Assembly (NCBI GenBank): GCA_021772095.1 | Contig: JADYXR010000174.1 | Location: 62,001-126,000, forward strand | Source: Candidatus Obscuribacter sp. | Lineage (GTDB): Bacteria > Cyanobacteriota > Vampirovibrionia > Obscuribacterales > Obscuribacteraceae | Reading direction: 5' to 3' | DNA: 64,000 bases | In this document: in pieces, positions 33,859 through 42,182 of the stretch | Numbering within the stretch: position 1 is the stretch's first letter | Layout of the letters: every line of letters starts with the position of its first letter | The notes under the pieces: generated by a model | Databases searched by the model: none | Seen by the model: only the letters and a program-made list of their open reading frames with translations | Told to the model about the DNA's origin: nothing | Made by a program: the position numbers and the translations under genes

Positions 33859-34824
33859 ATGGAATACTTGCTTCAAGTCGCTGACCAGGGCTCTGGTCAT
33901 ATGATGGTGCTTTCGCTAGACCAGAATGCGGTAAAGAGACCGGCTATTGATGTGGTTTTTGACCTTCTTGGAACTGAAAATCCGGAGGAATTGACTGCTG
34001 GCGGAATTTTGCCGGAAGGTCAGGTCGACGAGTTTAAGTCACTTCAGAAGGTGATCTTCGATCGTGACGATCAAGGATTATTTATTCGCGATGGCATAAA
34101 CATGTTCGCCAATGGTTCGGAGTTAAATCCGGATGCGCCGATGGTGAGCGCGTTTTTGCCTGCGAAAAAAGATGGAGTGGATTATAAACGCTGCAATTTA
34201 GTCATTGGTGGCGTTGATGGACAGAAGGTCGATGCCAGCAACGAACAGCAGGGATCGGTTGAAGAGCTAGGGCGGCTGATGTTCTTGCATCAGATCGGTC
34301 GCGGCGCATTGATTGACGTTACTCGTGAGCTGGCTGAACTGTCTGACATAATCGCGTGGGCAGAACGAGAAACTTTGATCGAAATCGATGTCGATAAAGC
34401 TGCGTATAAGCTCACGGAGAAAGGGAAACGACGTCACGCCAGTTACATGGAAGAGGCGCAGGATCTGATCAAGCGCTACGATATTTTCACCGATGTTGAT
34501 ATCGATTCTTCCGGAGAAGTGCATTTTGACTCCAACCTGGGGCGCGATATGCGCGTGCCGATTTATGAGCTTGAAGGAATTGATCCGTATCGAGCCCGGT
34601 TTTTGCTCGGTCTAAACGACGGAGAATGGGATAAGCTCGAGAATTGGACTGAATTGAGCAATGATGAGAAGTGGTATCGTGAGATATTTGCGCCGATTGA
34701 TGGCGCGACTTCGGTAGAGGAAATTGGGCGAGCAAAGTTGGAGCATGTTGTGGAAGCCGGTAAGGCGAAAATGCGGCAGGAAGGGCGTGGCGACGGGCGT
34801 CAGGAGTTCGACCCGGAGTATTAG
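33859..34824 (+). CDS. Hypothetical cytosolic protein paired with the lipoprotein
   Basis: 321 residues, no signal or membrane helix, acidic. Not recognised. The N-terminal ~130 residues are mixed alpha/beta (VFDLLGTENPEELTAGGILPEG). Residues ~140-200 look like a winged-helix-like unit (GRLMFLHQIGRGALIDVTREL, then a YKLTEKGKRRHASY hairpin), suggesting DNA or protein binding. The C-terminal part is helical and charged. Transcription and translation are coupled to the lipoprotein gene, with only three bases between them. A link between an envelope lipoprotein and a cytosolic partner is likely, but its nature is unknown. Confidence 0.72.
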   Translation: MEYLLQVADQGSGHMMVLSLDQNAVKRPAIDVVFDLLGTENPEELTAGGILPEGQVDEFKSLQKVIFDRDDQGLFIRDGINMFANGSELNPDAPMVSAFLPAKKDGVDYKRCNLVIGGVDGQKVDASNEQQGSVEELGRLMFLHQIGRGALIDVTRELAELSDIIAWAERETLIEIDVDKAAYKLTEKGKRRHASYMEEAQDLIKRYDIFTDVDIDSSGEVHFDSNLGRDMRVPIYELEGIDPYRARFLLGLNDGEWDKLENWTELSNDEKWYREIFAPIDGATSVEEIGRAKLEHVVEAGKAKMRQEGRGDGRQEFDPEY

Positions 34825-35159
34825 TTCGAAACGGCGGCGTTTTAATCTTCGGGGCTTGCATGCCAGCTGGGTCCAGTCTGCATGACGCGCGACAGTGGCG
34901 TTCTAATCGGCATGATAGTGGTGTAAAAGTCCGCACTGCGCCTGGTTCCACTTCTCACGAGTGAGCTGTGAGTTTGGCGCGACTCTCCATTTGTTTCAAA
35001 TTGACGCTATTGATTAATAAAACTCCCAAAGGGACAGCATATTGAGATTCTGCGGGCATATAATGTTCGAATCTCGCTAGTAGAACCCAGCTCTCGCATC
35101 TCCAAAATGCCTCCTCTGCTGGTGAGAAGGTTCTCCACACTTCATTGCCAGCCTTGCTT
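34825..35159. other. Intergenic region with promoter of the MurE-like gene
   Basis: 335 bp. The first part has short repeats of GGCGTTTTAATC / GGCGTTCTAATC type (near 34836 and 34892). The second holds the dyad and TATAAT given separately at 35044-35075. No gene is seen. Confidence 0.5.
35044..35075 (+). promoter_or_regulatory. Dyad-flanked -10 promoter element
   Basis: GAGATTC (35044-35050) and GAATCTC (35069-35075) form a 7-bp inverted repeat around TATAAT (35059-35064). The stretch GGGCATATAATG (35054-35065) is identical to 12944-12955 in the aldo/keto reductase promoter. The start site would be near 35071, about 90 bp before the MurE-like gene. No good -35 is seen at 17 bp, so an activator or other factor may help. 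Confidence 0.6.
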
Positions 35160-36680
35160 ATGCGTCTTCATATTCTTCTCGAAAACTTGCCGGGTGTCAG
35201 TGGACTAATTGAGTCACTGTCTCATTTTGAGATTTCCGGTGTCACTGCCGATCCAAATCTGTGTCATCCTGGTTTTTTGTATTTGGCTGATGAATCCGAA
35301 ACGGTTGATAGCACTCGTTTAGGCGTTCGGTTGGACGGCCGCGAGTTTATTTCGGTAGCTATCAAAAACGGTGCAGTCGCAATTCTCACCACGCCCGGTG
35401 TGAACTTGCCTGCGGAAACTGCAGAAAGTGTCGCACTGCTTTTATGTGAGGCACCACTATCGGTGCTTGGTGCGATCGCATCGCGGTTGTTCGGAGAACC
35501 ACGACCCAAGCACGTCGCCATTGTAACAGGCACCAATGGAAAAACCTCGACCGTGAACTTTTGCCGAATGCTGTGGTCGGCAGCCGGTATTGAGAGTTGT
35601 TCGATTGGAAACTTGGGTGGTGTTTGCAGCGACGGGACTACGGTTTGGGGGCGTGACCCGATTTTGTCCGTGCCGGAAACAGTATTTTTGCACAAGACTT
35701 TTCAAGAATTGGCTGGTCGCGGAATTTTCAATATCGCAATGGAAGCAACCAGTCATGCGCTTTTCGACTATCGCCTTCATGGCATTGAGGCGAGAGTCGG
35801 AGCGTTTACTAACCTTACTCGCGATCACTTAGACTTCCATAAAAATATGGAAGAATACTTCGATGTGAAAATGAAACTGTTTACCGAGGTCCTGGCACCA
35901 GGCAGTTTTGCAGTGTTGAATGCAGATTCGGATTATTACGCACGGATCGTGGAACGTTGCAAAAAACGCAATCATGAAATCATCAGCTTTGGTTGGACGG
36001 ACAGTGCGCAAATTCGTTTAGTGAGCCAGAAGTTGCTCCCGGGCGGGCAAGATCTCGAGATCGCAATTGGTGATGCCAAGTATAAAACGAGCACCAAGTT
36101 GTTCGGGGATTTTCAAATCAGCAATATATTGTGCGCAATTGGCATAATGATCGCGTCCGGCATGTCGGCGGAAACAGCCGTGAGACTGGTAAGTGTGCTT
36201 GATGAAGTAGAGGGGCGATTAAACAAAGTTGCCACCACTCCAACCGGCGGCAACGTGATTGTCGATTACGCGCACTCTCCGGATGCAATACAAGCTGCGC
36301 TGAAAGCGTGTCGCACGTTCACGCATGGCAAGTTGTCGATCGTTTTCGGCGCCAATGGTGGGCGTGATCCAGGTAAACGCGAGCTGATGGGTGAGATGGC
36401 CGCGCAGCATGCGGACTGCGTAATCGTGACCGATGGCCATCCACGCACGGAAGTGGCCGCGTCGATTCGAAAGCAAGTTCTATCAGGAGCACCTGGCGCG
36501 CGCGAAATCGGCAACCGGACAAGTGCCATCGAATATGGTATCAAGGCACTCGAGGACGGTGACACCTTACTGATTGCAGGCATGGGTCATGAGAACTTCC
36601 AGGTGATTGGCGATTCTAGTATCCCTTATTCCGATAAAGCGATTGCGCAACGAATAGTCAAAGAACTTTCGGAGAAGTAG
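35160..36680 (+). CDS. MurE-like UDP-N-acetylmuramoyl-peptide ligase
   Basis: 506-residue Mur ligase that adds the third amino acid to UDP-MurNAc-L-Ala-D-Glu in peptidoglycan synthesis, or a paralogue with a related role. Domain 1 has SGVTADPNLCHPGFLYLA; the P-loop is GTNGKT (124-129); TRDHLDFHKNMEEYF is the canonical Mur central motif; domain 3 has DYAHSPDAIQAAL and FGANGGRDPGKRELMG. In the amino-acid specificity motif, usually DNPR, this protein has TDGHPRTE: Arg is kept but Asp-Asn is changed. The gene is not in a dcw cell-wall cluster. The ATG at 35160 is chosen; its ribosome-binding site is weak, and TTG at 35145 is an alternative. Confidence 0.9.
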   Translation: MRLHILLENLPGVSGLIESLSHFEISGVTADPNLCHPGFLYLADESETVDSTRLGVRLDGREFISVAIKNGAVAILTTPGVNLPAETAESVALLLCEAPLSVLGAIASRLFGEPRPKHVAIVTGTNGKTSTVNFCRMLWSAAGIESCSIGNLGGVCSDGTTVWGRDPILSVPETVFLHKTFQELAGRGIFNIAMEATSHALFDYRLHGIEARVGAFTNLTRDHLDFHKNMEEYFDVKMKLFTEVLAPGSFAVLNADSDYYARIVERCKKRNHEIISFGWTDSAQIRLVSQKLLPGGQDLEIAIGDAKYKTSTKLFGDFQISNILCAIGIMIASGMSAETAVRLVSVLDEVEGRLNKVATTPTGGNVIVDYAHSPDAIQAALKACRTFTHGKLSIVFGANGGRDPGKRELMGEMAAQHADCVIVTDGHPRTEVAASIRKQVLSGAPGAREIGNRTSAIEYGIKALEDGDTLLIAGMGHENFQVIGDSSIPYSDKAIAQRIVKELSEK

Positions 36681-36822
36681 GGGTCAACTCAACCTACATA
36701 GTTTGATTAAACCCACCCGGCACCGATGCCTGATTCGATTCCATTCCATGAGTCGAAAGGCACGTCTGATTGACCACGGTAGTAGACCTGGTATAGCAAT
36801 GTTGCTCGGAATTCGTTGCGCC

Positions 36823-37572
36823 TTATCTGGTGCCGTCGCCGCCGATATAGTGCAGCACCATCTCGTGCCAGAACGGCCAATCATGCGCAAAGCCATCCCA
36901 CACTCGGTAGGCATGAGGAATCTTTTTCTCAGCCATCACTTCAGACAGGATTCTGTTGCTTTCAAAAAGCGGGTCGGTTTCACCAATCGCAAAGATGATG
37001 TCCATCTTTCGAATCTTGGCTAGATGCTCTTCAGGAGCGTTTCTTATGAATGACGACGGATTGCATTGATCGACGACATCGTCACTGTGATCGTGAATCC
37101 AATTGAAAACGCTGTAAGGTCCGCTCATTTGTTCGAAATCATAAGGACCGCTCATGCCGATTGTGCGGTGGAAACTCAAAGGATATCTGAGCGCTATGCT
37201 CATGGCGTGATAGGCGCCCATGCTGGCCCCGAGTGCGATTACAAAGTTGTTGTCGTTCTTCTTTTCCGTGAAAGGAAGCACTTCTTCTACTACGTATTTT
37301 TGATACGTGAGATGTCGACTCGCTTTGTCTTTCGGATGCGCCGACAGGTTCCACCAACTTTCCCGATCGACACTGTCGACGCAGAACACTTGAATCCATC
37401 CCTGATCTATGTGATGGCTCAGGGCCTTTATCATCTCCCGATTTTCCCAATCATAGAATCTTCCGCATGATGTGGGGAAGACGATGACTCTGGCACCGGA
37501 GTCACCGAATGTCAGCAGCTCCATTTCGCGGTTGAGAATGGGACTATGCCATGAGTGATATTCTCTTATCAT
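36823..37572 (-). CDS. Esterase-family alpha/beta hydrolase
   Basis: 249 residues from ATG 37572; a GTG at 37725 would add 51 residues unlike the family. The start MIREYHSWHSP matches the usual N-terminus of this uncharacterised esterase group (COG4947-like). Features: VIVFPTSCGRFYDWENREM, the strongly conserved VFCVDSVDRESWWN, nucleophile elbow GASMG (Ser), a likely Asp in GETDPLFESN and His in GFAHDW. No signal peptide. The catalytic machinery appears intact; the substrate is unknown. Confidence 0.88.
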   Translation of the reverse strand: MIREYHSWHSPILNREMELLTFGDSGARVIVFPTSCGRFYDWENREMIKALSHHIDQGWIQVFCVDSVDRESWWNLSAHPKDKASRHLTYQKYVVEEVLPFTEKKNDNNFVIALGASMGAYHAMSIALRYPLSFHRTIGMSGPYDFEQMSGPYSVFNWIHDHSDDVVDQCNPSSFIRNAPEEHLAKIRKMDIIFAIGETDPLFESNRILSEVMAEKKIPHAYRVWDGFAHDWPFWHEMVLHYIGGDGTR

Positions 37573-37872
37573 TTTTGATCCAAGTGGCGGGTAACATGAA
37601 GATGCTACCACTTCCCCGGTCTTGGTAAAAAACCTCTGTCCGTAGATTCTTAAGTTATTTAATGTTCCGCCACCCCGGAAGTCGTGGCCCGGCTTCAAAG
37701 CGGAGTAAGGCGGCGACTGAGACACAAACAGTATATAATTGATAGTTGTTGCCAGTGTGTTTTCAACGACTAGCTTGCTATGCCGTTATCGCCTTCTTGC
37801 GCAGCACTATATATGGTGTCATTTCCAGAATCCCGAGATTCACTCAATGTAATCTCTTCCGTGCAGGTATTT

Positions 37873-38967
37873 ATGCGAACCGAAATTTTTTGGGCAGGTC
37901 TGCGTTGCGCTTTGTTATCCACACTAATTTGCTTCGGCTCATTCGGCGCCGCTTTCGGCGCGGAGAGCACGATGCCTTCGCAGTATGTCGAAAACATAAA
38001 ACCAGAACTCGCTGCTAGATACGTGTACACCGAGGATGGTGACTACACAAAAGCGTTGAATATTCCAACCTATGAGTGGATGCCGGCAGAGGGACCGCCG
38101 AAAACGATATTTCTGGGAATCCACGGGCTCACTCTCCACGGGCGCCGCTTCAGGGTTTTGGCTCGCAGCTTAGCAGTCAATGGAGTCGGTTTTGTTGCGT
38201 TGGACATGCGAGGTTTTGGTCGCTGTCATTTTGATCCGGAAAAACGATTCAGCACGCCTCAGGATGACAAAACCAAAATCAATCACGCGAAAAGCTACGA
38301 AGACATCGTGGCGTTGGCAAAAGCTATCAAAGCTAAGTATCCGCAGGCTCGGTTGATTGCTCTTGGCGAAAGTTTAGGCTGCACCTTTTGCGTAAAATTG
38401 GCGGGGGAATATCAAGATCTGATTCCTGCGATCGTTCTATCTGCTCCGGCGACCAAGTTGAACAAAGATATGTACGCTGGTCACGGGCAAGTTAGACAGG
38501 GAATTAAAGCCGTTGTGACGCCTCACCATGAGCTCAGTTTGACCGGTTTTTTTGCTGACCTTTGTTCGTCAAGGGTAGAGATCCAAAAAGAAATGACCGA
38601 GGATCCGATGATCCTGAAAAAACTTTCTTTGGGAGAGTTGATTTCCACCGATGAATTCTGCGCGAAGACCGACGCGTTCGGAAAGCTTACATCGCCTACT
38701 CTGGCGGTGCTGATTCTGCAAGGCAGTGCTGATGGTTGCGTGTCACCAGAGCATGTCACTAAGTTGATGAATAACATGCCGTCCACTGACCAGAATTTAG
38801 CATGGCGCGGGAGCTTCGGACATTTGCAATTGGAGACGATATATATGCGCGCTCAGTCGATTGATGCGATCGCTGACTGGCTGCTGGATCACAGCAGCGA
38901 ACAGATGGCGAAGTTGCAACAGCTCGAACAAAACGTCGGCGACCTCGGTGGCAACATCACCAGATAA
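37873..38967 (+). CDS. Exported lysophospholipase-type alpha/beta hydrolase
   Basis: 364 residues from ATG 37873, chosen because it starts a signal peptide (FWAGLRCALLSTLICFGSFG, cleavage after AFG); the upstream frame start would hide it. It has the Hydrolase_4 (monoglyceride lipase-like) fold: LGIHGLTLHGRRF oxyanion loop, MRGFG, nucleophile elbow GESLG, acid in SADGCVS and His in GSFGHLQLE. Likely periplasmic or lipid-facing esterase. A SEC-C gene follows after 37 bp on the same strand. Confidence 0.88.
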   Translation: MRTEIFWAGLRCALLSTLICFGSFGAAFGAESTMPSQYVENIKPELAARYVYTEDGDYTKALNIPTYEWMPAEGPPKTIFLGIHGLTLHGRRFRVLARSLAVNGVGFVALDMRGFGRCHFDPEKRFSTPQDDKTKINHAKSYEDIVALAKAIKAKYPQARLIALGESLGCTFCVKLAGEYQDLIPAIVLSAPATKLNKDMYAGHGQVRQGIKAVVTPHHELSLTGFFADLCSSRVEIQKEMTEDPMILKKLSLGELISTDEFCAKTDAFGKLTSPTLAVLILQGSADGCVSPEHVTKLMNNMPSTDQNLAWRGSFGHLQLETIYMRAQSIDAIADWLLDHSSEQMAKLQQLEQNVGDLGGNITR

Positions 38968-39004
38968 TCTCACTCAAATTACATCTTGTACCTAAGGTCA
39001 AAAT

Positions 39005-40141
39005 ATGAAAGTCGGTAAAAACAAGAATACCCGAGAGCCTCAGTTTCCGACGCCTGAAGATGCGGCCGAGATGACCGATGCGCAACTTCTCGCGAAGTTG
39101 AAATCGCTCGGAATTGAAATGGATCAAAAGAAAATGGAAAAACTTTGCGATAAAGTTCTTTCTGCTGAGGATCTTGCCGAGCCATTCGAAGAACAATTTG
39201 ACGACGAAAACGAAGACAAAGGATTCGAGCGAGAACGGCAGGGTGATTGGATCTGGCTCTGCTTCAGTGAGCTGTGGAAAAGGTGGTTTCCGGACAAACC
39301 GTGTTTTGAAATTTTGCATGAATGCATCTCCGATGGTTTTCGATTGCGCAAGCAACGTGATGAGGTTGGTTCGTTGCAGCGGTGGCTCGCTGGTTGGAAT
39401 ATCGCACGCCGGATGATGGATGCAGAAGATGTTCCAGTTGAGCAATTTCATTATGAATTCAGACTGGAAAACAGCCTGTGCGAGTGGGTGCAGGACATCA
39501 GTGTGTCCTTGCGCAATGCCAGTTCGGATGCGCCTGAAACGTTGCCGGTGGAAGTACAGTTTTATCGCGACGTTTTGAAAAGAACCAAAGCAAATCATCT
39601 CGATTTGTTCGTGCAAAACATGCGAATGAATTTGGCAGAAGCGTTATTCGACATGGGCAAAGTCGAGGAAGTGGACAAACTCTACGAAGAGTGGCTCGCC
39701 AAAGATCCGCACTGGGGTTGGGGATGGATAAGCTGGTCCTATTGTTACCTGGGTGGTAGTTCCGGTCCTGAGAATCCGGAAAAAGTTCAAAAGCTACTTG
39801 AAGAGGGACTTGCCGTCAAATCAGTTCGAAATCGTTTAGATGTTTTGGAAAAGATGGCAGAGTTTTTGGACGCTCAAGGACGCAAAGAAGAAGCGGACGC
39901 CGCCTGGTCAGAATTTGAGAAAGAAGAAGCCAAAGGCGCATCCAGTGCGCCTCCGTCAGAGTCGTTGTCATCGAGCAAGAAAAATTTGTTTGATTCTCCG
40001 ACCATGACGATGTTGAAAGACGCAATTGTCAAAGTAGATGCGGAAGAAAATTCTGCCACCGCCCCCAGTGACACCGTCGGGCGGAAGGAACCTTGTCCAT
40101 GTGGAAGTGGCAAGAAGTATAAAAGATGCTGCGGCAAGTAG
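39005..40141 (+). CDS. SEC-C motif protein with TPR-like centre
   Basis: 378 residues, cytosolic. It ends in a SEC-C zinc motif, PCPCGSGKKYKRCCG, found at the end of SecA and many unrelated proteins and thought to bind metal and SecB or ribosome-linked partners. The middle (~170-310) has TPR-like helical pairs (NLAEALFDMGKVEEVDKLYEEWL and NRLDVLEKMAEFLDAQGRKEEADA). The N-terminal ~75 residues are acidic and charged. AAGGT precedes the ATG. Such SEC-C/TPR proteins are widespread and uncharacterised. Confidence 0.88.
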   Translation: MKVGKNKNTREPQFPTPEDAAEMTDAQLLAKLKSLGIEMDQKKMEKLCDKVLSAEDLAEPFEEQFDDENEDKGFERERQGDWIWLCFSELWKRWFPDKPCFEILHECISDGFRLRKQRDEVGSLQRWLAGWNIARRMMDAEDVPVEQFHYEFRLENSLCEWVQDISVSLRNASSDAPETLPVEVQFYRDVLKRTKANHLDLFVQNMRMNLAEALFDMGKVEEVDKLYEEWLAKDPHWGWGWISWSYCYLGGSSGPENPEKVQKLLEEGLAVKSVRNRLDVLEKMAEFLDAQGRKEEADAAWSEFEKEEAKGASSAPPSESLSSSKKNLFDSPTMTMLKDAIVKVDAEENSATAPSDTVGRKEPCPCGSGKKYKRCCGK

Positions 40142-40153
40142 CAACGCGGCACA

Positions 40154-40177
40154 TGCGGTCCGATTACGGACACCGCA
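40154..40177. terminator. Hairpin between convergent genes
   Basis: TGCGGTCCG (40154-40162) pairs with CGGACACCGCA (40167-40177) with a two-base bulge and a loop ATTA. There is no long T-run, so termination is possible but unproven. It lies between the SEC-C gene and the convergent gene ending at 40286. Confidence 0.5.
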
Positions 40178-40285
40178 GAAACGGTGATCGAGCAGGCCCA
40201 GTCGAGTTCTAAGTTTTTGATTTCTCTTGTGACTGAACTGTTGGATTCAGAGAAAATTAAGACCAGAGCAGCCTGGGCCTTCAGC

Positions 40286-40828
40286 TTAACTGTGCTTGTG
40301 TTTTGGAACGTCGTACTTTGTTCGTAAATCATCATCCAGTTTTTTGTTCTTGTTGTTCAACGTTTCGATACTTCGTTTGGCCGCTGATTTCGATTCGGCA
40401 AGCGAGGCATCGATTTCCTGTTTGTTCACGCAATCGGAAAAGTTCTTTTCCATTTCGGTGAAGTATTGAATGTAGCCGTCATGCAATTCTTTGGTTTCCG
40501 GAACGGGCGTTAATGCCTTCATTGCAGCAGTCGCAGCCGCAAATTTTGCGATCATTTTTTCGGCAAATTTCTGCGTACTGGCAGAGAGTTTACCGCCAGT
40601 CTTGAGTGCTCTCTTGACGGCACCACCGTATTTGAGTTTTTCACTCAGCGGCATCTCGGCATCCCGACGGATTTGATCGTATGCGGCGAACCATTCTGCG
40701 ATTGGTTTTGGGGTCTCCTCGCTTACCTTGGAGGAAGTCGAATCGGCCTCCGCGAACGCGATGTCAGGCATGTTCATAAATGACAGCAAACAGATCGAAA
40801 CGACCAAGTAAGTTCGGAATCCCCGCAT
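40286..40828 (-). CDS. Hypothetical exported helical protein (180 aa)
   Basis: Not recognised. The signal peptide (GFRTYLVVSICLLSFMNM, cleavage after AFA) is followed by a fully helical, charged mature domain with coiled-coil character at the C-terminus (ESKSAAKRSIETLNNKNKKL). The middle segment with many Ala and Lys (KFAEKMIAKFAAATAAMKAL) looks amphipathic. A GAG-rich site precedes the ATG. Likely periplasmic. Confidence 0.75.
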   Translation of the reverse strand: MRGFRTYLVVSICLLSFMNMPDIAFAEADSTSSKVSEETPKPIAEWFAAYDQIRRDAEMPLSEKLKYGGAVKRALKTGGKLSASTQKFAEKMIAKFAAATAAMKALTPVPETKELHDGYIQYFTEMEKNFSDCVNKQEIDASLAESKSAAKRSIETLNNKNKKLDDDLRTKYDVPKHKHS

Positions 40829-41031
40829 CTCTCGTTCTCAACTCCAGTTACTCGGTAAAAGCGTGGCTCTAGAATATTCGACCCATCTCTAGAAAGCAAG
40901 CCACCATCTGTAATACTGCTGACGCTATGCGGTCTTTTGACCTGATCGACCATCCGTTGACAATTTCGTCCATTCCCTCCTAATTCGTGATTAAATCGTG
41001 TAATCGGCTTATACGTCAGGTAGGAAAGCCC

Positions 41032-42009
41032 ATGGCACGCAATCTTGGTGTTCTCATGAAACCGTTTAACGCATCCCTAAAATCCAGTTTTAGGAACAGT
41101 ATTTCTGGCAAGTGTCTCGCGATTTCCCTTGCGTTTTTATCTTGTCAAATGCCTGCTCACGCAGGCGACGAATCTACGCCTCGGCTGCATGCGCAGCAAG
41201 GCACCATGGACGATACTAAGCCAGAACCGAAAACGTTAAATGGAAACATAGAGCGGACTGAAGTTATTGATGGTGCTGGAGCAGGTGAGCCTGGTTTAAA
41301 ATCGAAAGCCGAGCATAATGATGCGACTGCGGATGATTCAAATACAACAAAGCCGTCACTCACCGAAAGTGCCGAGTCAGATGGTCACGAACCTGTCGTT
41401 CTAGACGCTAAGACTCAAGAAGATCTCGGGAAAGTAATCAATTCATCGGCAGGGTTGTTCAAAATGTTTTTCGGGAAATCAACCTTCAGTCCCGTAATTC
41501 AATTAGGCAGCCGCAAGCCTCTCCTCTCATCAGAGGAGTACAGAAAAATGGAGTACGGCATAATCGGTCTTGATGCGGTTATTCATATAGGCAGCACCGG
41601 ACCTGTGGTTGAACATGTGCATCCTGGAGCGCCGGCAGAAGTCGCTGGAATTCGCGAAGGCGATTTAATTGTGAAAGCGCAAGATCATGTTTTCAAACCA
41701 GGCGAAGGGCAGCGAGTCCTCTGGCAAACAGTGGCTGGTCGTGCTGGAACACCTGTTGAAATGTCAGTTTTGCGCGATGGCGAAGTGATCAAGTTTAAAT
41801 TAGTGCGGATGAATATTGAAGACATTCCTGACAAAAAAAGACGCCGCCAGTACGAAATGTTACTGAGTACGCTTGGACCACCGCATTATAATGCTGATGG
41901 TGACTTGGCGGAGAGCGCTAAGAAAGACACAAGAGATTTGAACAGATTGAGCCGTTTTGGATCCAAGCAAAAATATATTATCGATCTGGAATCTGCGGCG
42001 GCAGAGTAG
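41032..42009 (+). CDS. Exported PDZ-domain protein
   Basis: 325 residues from ATG 41032, which has AGGA seven bases upstream; a GTG at 40987 would extend it. The signal peptide ends near HAGDE (CLAISLAFLSCQMPAHA). A polar, probably unordered region follows (~45-120). One PDZ domain (~175-260) is clear: VVEHVHPGAPAEVAGIREGD, then LWQTVAGRAGTPVEMSVLRDG. No protease domain is attached, so it is a PDZ-only adaptor, probably periplasmic, binding protein C-termini. A copy of the dispersed hairpin motif lies 14 bp after the stop. Confidence 0.87.
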   Translation: MARNLGVLMKPFNASLKSSFRNSISGKCLAISLAFLSCQMPAHAGDESTPRLHAQQGTMDDTKPEPKTLNGNIERTEVIDGAGAGEPGLKSKAEHNDATADDSNTTKPSLTESAESDGHEPVVLDAKTQEDLGKVINSSAGLFKMFFGKSTFSPVIQLGSRKPLLSSEEYRKMEYGIIGLDAVIHIGSTGPVVEHVHPGAPAEVAGIREGDLIVKAQDHVFKPGEGQRVLWQTVAGRAGTPVEMSVLRDGEVIKFKLVRMNIEDIPDKKRRRQYEMLLSTLGPPHYNADGDLAESAKKDTRDLNRLSRFGSKQKYIIDLESAAAE

Positions 42010-42072
42010 TTCGCGCTGATGTGGTACCAAATATGGTGCGTGTGATTCTAGGTTGCGGCATTTTAAACCAGT

Positions 42073-42182
42073 GGCGATTTTGAAATTACGCTGGCGTTCT
42101 GAAATTACGCTAACGACAGCTACAGGTCCGATCTTACGATTTCACTTTTGTGAAAACGGCAAGCTGAAAACGAAATTACGCT
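42073..42182. repeat. Repeated GAAATTACGCT motif at a gene end
   Basis: GAAATTACGCT occurs at 42082-42092, 42101-42111 and 42172-42182. The first two sit in a 19-20-bp tandem pair (GGCGATTTTGAAATTACGCT, then GGCGTTCTGAAATTACGCT). The third contains the stop codon of the minus-strand AAA+ gene (42176-42178). A close relative of this motif is at the stop of the S4 gene near 14200. Confidence 0.75.
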
